Source of the DNA: Clarkia xantiana subsp. parviflora
Lineage: Eukaryota > Streptophyta > Magnoliopsida > Myrtales > Onagraceae
Direction: 5' to 3'
Assembly: GCA_036873135.1 (NCBI GenBank)
Contig: JAPTYO010000010.1
Location: 14,167,134-14,231,133 of the forward strand
DNA: 64,000 nt
Of this stretch, positions 59,891-64,000 are shown in pieces. Numbering within the stretch: position 1 is the stretch's first letter; every line of letters starts with the position of its first letter. The notes beneath the pieces were generated by a model, which was not told where the DNA came from, searched no databases, and saw only the letters and a program-made list of their open reading frames with translations. Position numbers and translations under genes: made by a program.

Positions 59891-60070
59891 TCTATATACC
59901 AATATATAATTTGTGTTGGGTCCTCACCCCCAATAGACACATTTTGCACATTTTCATTTTATTAAAAAAATGATATTATATCTATATACCAATATATAAT
60001 TTGTGTTGGGTCCTCACCCCCAATAGACACATTTTGCACATTTTCATTTTATTAAAAAAATGATATTATA
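59891..60070. repeat. perfect 90-bp tandem duplication
   Basis: Positions 59891-59980 and 59981-60070 read the same by eye, each starting tctatataccaatatataat and ending tgatattata. Confidence 0.9.
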
Positions 60071-61004
60071 TTTAGTTCCTATATTTTATAAAATTAATAA
60101 TAATTTAGTCATTACTATATTTGAGACACATTTATTTATCTTTAATACTATTACTCAATCATTATTTAAATTTTATTAATTTTTTAAGGTCGCTTAGTCG
60201 GCAAGTCATAGTAATTATAATTAACTTCTCAATCCAATAGTCCTAGCAATTTAAGTCAGCCTGATCATACTCATTCCGTTCAAATTTCGGGTACATGTAA
60301 TTTTTTTATTCAACGAATTATAAAGATCGGGTGATATATGTTCCACATGTTGAGATTTTCTATCAAATAAATCAGCCACCTACCAAATCATATATATAAC
60401 AAGTCAAAATATGGGTGAAATGTGGTTCTTGAAGTCTGACCTCTTACAAATAACATGTTACTCATCGTCCAATATTTATGTACTCAAACTATTAATTTAG
60501 TTCTTCTATTTGTCAATTAAATCATATTGTGTACAACCTAATTAGTAATTAAATAAATAATTGTGGTCATTTCAAGTATAAACTTTATATTTTTTTGATT
60601 TATTTATTTTTATTGTTAAATCAAATTTTGTTGGTATTATGATATTGTGTATAATTAAGTTTCTATAGGTCAAAGTTGTCCATCAATGACTCTAAGTGGT
60701 TAAGAACAAGTTTACATTCTTGACACCTCAAGTCAATTGAGCCATTAATGACTCACGTAATGCTCGACTCAACTCATTTATATATCTAACATAAGGATAA
60801 CTAAGTACCATAACTGAAGACAGTAGTTAATTTTGTACTTAATTATCCTATTATATTTCTCACGTTTTGAATTACATTATGTTACTCTCTATCACATGGA
60901 TTCGTTTCTCACAACGAATCAACTTGGACATATAGTATTTTGGTTAATTATAAATATTAATAAACTTAAGATAGATTATGTATCTTGAAATTTAAATGAT
61001 CAAT
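60071..61004. other. interior of the Helitron-like element, non-coding
   Basis: AT-rich with no ORF or domain. Confidence 0.4.
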
Positions 61005-61032
61005 ACGCGTGCAACGCACGCGTTAATAACTA

Positions 61033-61034
<2 letters not shown>

Positions 61035-61081
<47 letters not shown>
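61035..61081. repeat. TA microsatellite
   Basis: An uninterrupted TA run directly after the Helitron CTAG terminus. Confidence 0.9.
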
Positions 61082-61085
<4 letters not shown>

Positions 61086-61270
61086 AGTGTTTGGTTTTTT
61101 ACTTTCATTATTTTTAATTAAATGATATTATTTTGTAAAGAGTTATAATTAATTTAAAAACCTTAAATATTATTTATCAATTATATATAGATAGCACATT
61201 ACCCCGCGCGGACAACGTAGCAGAAAGGCAACCATCAAAGCAAACACACGAATTGATAAACTCACAATTA

Positions 61271-61526
61271 TGTTAACACGGACTGAATTATGTTAACACG
61301 GACTCAGAATATGTAAACACCAATACGTAGCTGTAAAAGCTTGCTTTATTCAATGAACTCTTTGTCCTTTATAGAAACATTACAAAATGAAACGAGAAAA
61401 ATCTACAACTACTGCTAATTCTAAAGAGATCTAAATCAGGAGATAAACAACTCCCTAAAGTCTAGGATATGCTACCAGAAACAAAAACTAGAAAGAATTA
61501 ATGCCACGTGACAACTTAACCTAACA
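61271..61526 (-). repeat. 3' LTR of the right-hand Copia
   Basis: The + strand edge at 61526 (CTAACA) is the LTR start on the minus strand. The other edge is TGTTAACACGG at 61271 or 61291, because that phrase is duplicated with a 20-bp period. Confidence 0.6.
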
Positions 61527-61663
61527 AACCCTCCCTTAAACTGAACTGTTTCGAAAAACAATTTAGTTTATCTTTTCGATGCTACATACTCCAAGTTCAT
61601 TTCTTAGCTTCAGAAAGGTATCCAACTTAAGAGGTTTAATCATGATGTCAGCCAACTGATCCT

Positions 61664-62098
61664 TCATTCCACAATGCACCAGCTCAACAACACCATCATT
61701 TGACAGATCCCGAAGAAAATGAAAATAAAACGAACATGTATATGCTTGCTTCTACCATGCATAACAAGATTCTTTGAAAGCTTTATTGTAGAACTATTAT
61801 CACAGTAAATAATGCACTTACTTTGTTGAGCTCTAAGCTTTTTAAGAACCCGCATCATCCAAATACTTTGTTGAGCACAAGCAGCAGCTGAAATAAACTC
61901 AGCTTCAGTAGTGGAGAGCGCCACCACTGGTTGTTTTTTGGAACTCCAAGCAACTAAACCATTGTTTATCTTAAAGATGTAACCCGAAGTACTCTTGCGG
62001 TCATCAAGGTCTCCAATGTAGTCACTATCAGAGTAGCCAACCAGCCCTTCTTCTCCCCCTCTTTGATAAAACACACCCAGCTCCACAGAACCCTTCAC
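61664..62098 (-). pseudogene. Copia RNase H
   Basis: Contains YSDSDYIGDLDDRKSTSGYI, WSSKKQPVVALSTTEAEF, the catalytic-type CDNSSTIKLSKN and HGRSKHIHVRFIF. The frame is well preserved but ends early, before the usual Copia C terminus. Confidence 0.85.
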
Positions 62099-62110
62099 AT
62101 AGCGGCTGCT

Positions 62111-63530
62111 TGTGTGCTTCAGTCGGAGCCACCATGAATCGAGCTACCAAGCCTACAACATACGTTAAGTCGGGTCTTGTGACAGTCAGGTACATGAGAC
62201 TTACTACCATCTGTTTATACTAGGGGTGAAACCGGACCGGTCGGACCGGATTTTTGCTTGTTTCGGTCGGGTACCTAAATTTTCGGTCCGGTTTTTTCCC
62301 TTAAAAAAATCCGACCAAAAAATCGTTTGAGGAAAAATAAACCGTCCATTGGTAGTACGGTTTTTTCGGTTCGATTTTCGGTTAAAACCGAAAATCTAAT
62401 ATTAACAATTATCATTCAAAATTCTCTTTATTTTCATGGACAATATCATATCGAAATGATAAATAAGTTCCATTAATATAATTAAATAAATTATAAAATA
62501 CAACTAGAAAAATTAATATTCATAAGTGACTATTTTACAATTTATATTAATATAATTAATTAATTATATTAATTAATATTAACTAATATAATATATATTG
62601 TATATATTTAATTAGCATAACGGTCGGTTCGGTCTTCACGGTCCTCAAAGCTCAAAATCCAAACTGGACCGAAAAACCGAATTAGAGTAAAAAAATCCGA
62701 CCAAAAACCAAAACGCATATTGCGGATTCGGTTTTTTCGGTCCGGTCCGGTTTTCACCGGTTTTTCGGACCAACCGGATTTTGGTTTCACCCCTAGTTTA
62801 TACTTAGTGGCATCCACTAATTCTCCTCCTGAATCCTTTGTAAGTTTTTGACCAGGAACGATTGGATTATTCACTGGTTTGCTGTCCTGCATCCCAAATC
62901 TTTCAAGAATCTCGTTTGCAAACTTTTTTTGACGCATAAAAATTCCATTTGAGCCCTGTGTTACTTCGACTCCAAGAAAGTATTTCATGTATCCCATATC
63001 TGTCATCTCGAACTTTCCTTGCATCGAGCCCTTAAAATCCTGAAGCATCTCTTCATTATTACCTGTATAAATCAAGTCATCAACATACAAGTTCAGAAAG
63101 AGAACCCCTCCTGCTCCATTCCTCTTCACAAATAGTGTCTGATAACTAGGATTCCTTTCGAAACCTGATTCAACAAAATAGGATTGAATCTTGTTAAACC
63201 AGGCTCGATGGGCTTGTTTGAGTCAGTATAGTGCCCTTTTAAGTTTGTAGACTTTGTGCTCTTCCCCCTTTGCTACAAACCCCTTCGGCTGCTCTACAAT
63301 TACTTCCTCATCGATCTCTCCATGAAGAAAATCACTTTTTACATCAAGTTGAAACACCTTCCAACCTCGTTGAGCTGCAATGACTAATGTCATTCGAATC
63401 GTATCCCAGCGTGCCACAGGTGCGAACACCTCTTTGTAGTCGATCCCAACTTCCTGAGTGTAGCCTTTGGCTACAAGCCTAGCCTTTTGCTTCTCAACTT
63501 CTCCATTCTCATTTAGCTTGGTTTTGAAGA
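62111..63530 (-). pseudogene. Copia reverse transcriptase, two stops and a hAT insertion
   Basis: Conserved pieces occur in order: [19 protein letters not shown] and [17 protein letters not shown] (63223-63429), NLYVDDLIYTGNNEEML with an intact YVDD and MTDMGYMKYFLGVEV (62800-63129), and SLMYLTVTRPDLTYVVGLV (62111-62210). TGA replaces the Trp codon of the VKWVFK motif near 63533 and the Gly codon of ALYGLKQ near 63221. The frame is interrupted after DATKYK by the element at 62221-62795. Confidence 0.85.
62221..62795. mobile_element. hAT-type MITE inserted in Copia reverse transcriptase
   Basis: Inverted ends TAGGGGTGAAACC at both sides and a perfect 8-bp duplication GTTTATAC (62213-62220, 62796-62803). 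Subterminal 'accggaccgg' and 'ttttttcggt' blocks are mirrored in both arms. Non-coding, 575 bp. Reading through without it would rejoin the RT frame, so the position is certain. Confidence 0.92.
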
Positions 63531-63769
63531 CTCATTTCACACCTATCATCTTCGCGCCTTGTGGTAATTCTGTCAGCTCCCAAGTCCCAGCCTTTTCAAT
63601 TGATTGAATTTCAATTTCCATTGCTTTTCTCCAAGTGTTGTTTTCCACTGCTTCTTCAAATGTGCTTGGATCATTGCCTGCAAACATTGCAAGCTGTTGC
63701 ATTCCCATAGTAAGACCTTCAATCTCCTCTTCAAATCCCTCTTCTTCTCCTTCTTCTTCTTCTTCTTCT

Positions 63770-64000
63770 TATGATAACCCTTCTCCAGAAACGTAATCTT
63801 TCGGCCACACAGGTCTTCTTCTCATTCTTTGCCGGGGAGCTTCTATGTTAACACCGGTGTTTGCATTGTCTACACTTGGAGCTTCTATGTGAACGCTTGT
63901 GTTTGAATTGTCTGCACTTGGAGCTTCTATGTCAACACTTGATGTTGCAATGTCTGCACATGGAGCTTCTATGTCAACATCTGATGTTGCATTGTCTGCA
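63770..64000 (-). repeat. 42-bp tandem repeat coding a 14-residue repeat in the Copia linker
   Basis: Four units of 42 bp, each with 'ggagcttctatgt', read on the minus strand as 14-residue repeats: ADNATSDVDIEAPC, ADIATSSVDIEAPS, ADNSNTSVHIEAPS and VDNANTGVNIEAPR. They lie in the variable linker between integrase and reverse transcriptase. A GAA-type triplet run (about 63740-63768) encoding Glu follows. More units may lie beyond the window edge. Confidence 0.75.

Larger units (their letters stand above)
59891..61033 (+). mobile_element. Helitron-like element with duplicated 5' part
   Basis: The 3' terminus is clear: a perfect stem ACGCGTGC/GCACGCGT with loop aac (61005-61023), the 6-nt spacer taataa, CTAG (61030-61033), then T in a TA repeat. 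The proposed 5' end, TCTATATACC after an A at 59890, is inferred; the same start recurs at 59981 because the first 90 bp are duplicated in tandem. No Rep/helicase ORF. Confidence 0.5.
61271..64000 (-). mobile_element. Copia retrotransposon, 3' part (continues beyond window)
   Basis: The 3' LTR ends beside the purine tract at 61527-61537 (minus-strand AAGGGAGGGTT). Rightward (upstream in the element) come RNase H, reverse transcriptase and the integrase-RT linker on the minus strand. Two nonsense codons (near 63533 and 63221) and a 575-bp hAT insertion show that this copy is inactive. Its 5' LTR, gag, protease and integrase are outside the window. Confidence 0.85.

Noticed and set aside
61196..61240. 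Additional Helitron terminus at 'ccccgcgcggacaacg'
   Set aside because: No paired stem followed by CTRR and T within a reasonable distance.

Overview
The window is nuclear DNA of a flowering plant, most likely a eudicot. It contains spliced genes with GT-AG introns, AT-rich spacers and very many plant-type transposable elements. Only two genes look intact: an IRX9H-type glycosyltransferase family 43 gene on the + strand (39911-42436, 3 exons, 399 aa) and a symplekin/Pta1 gene on the - strand (55374-44211, 27 exons that close in frame, 1309 aa). They are convergent neighbours. From memory, Arabidopsis also has IRX9H next to symplekin-like genes on chromosome 1, so this is probably a conserved block. 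Everything else that codes is transposon-derived, captured or broken.

Layout. 1-2760: an unidentified ORF tail, a GRF-type zinc-finger gene with an in-frame stop, and a CACTA terminus. 2999-10602: a minus-strand Copia element (TSD CTAAA) split by a plus-strand, Tat-like Gypsy derivative (3471-8390, TSD CTCTC) that carries an antisense ORF. 11945-15836: half of a Mutator-like element, then a Copia 5' LTR whose primer-binding site was hit by a 2.38-kb solo LTR (TSD CTCTG). 16.9-26.4 kb: a LINE RNase H remnant, several Helitron termini, two or three tRNA-type SINEs, and minus-strand exons from a DUF707 gene and an RS-type SR splicing factor, upstream of a minus-strand Helitron 3' end. 26652-31085: a degenerate Copia. 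31652-35463: a non-autonomous LTR element whose two LTRs look identical. 36234-39160: a Tourist-like element and a hAT-like element with a nested insertion. 39.9-55.4 kb: the two genes. 55603-56981: a hAT-like element carrying a gene-like fragment and a nested Mutator-like element. 57.2-59.6 kb: a LINE remnant and another Mutator-like element. 59.9-61.0 kb: a Helitron-like element. 61271-64000: the 3' part of another Copia, interrupted by a hAT-type MITE.

How the parts relate. The glycosyltransferase belongs to xylan synthesis in the Golgi and symplekin to mRNA 3'-end processing; nothing here suggests a joint function. The most informative structure is in the mobile DNA. Four intact short Mutator-like elements have GGGTTAA-type ends and perfect 9-bp target duplications. 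Helitron ends share a hairpin, a 6-nt spacer and CTAG or CTAA, and lie against TA repeats. Two loci look like captured gene fragments. I saw no evidence for a wholly new molecular system. All homology calls are from memory and by eye; no database search was run.
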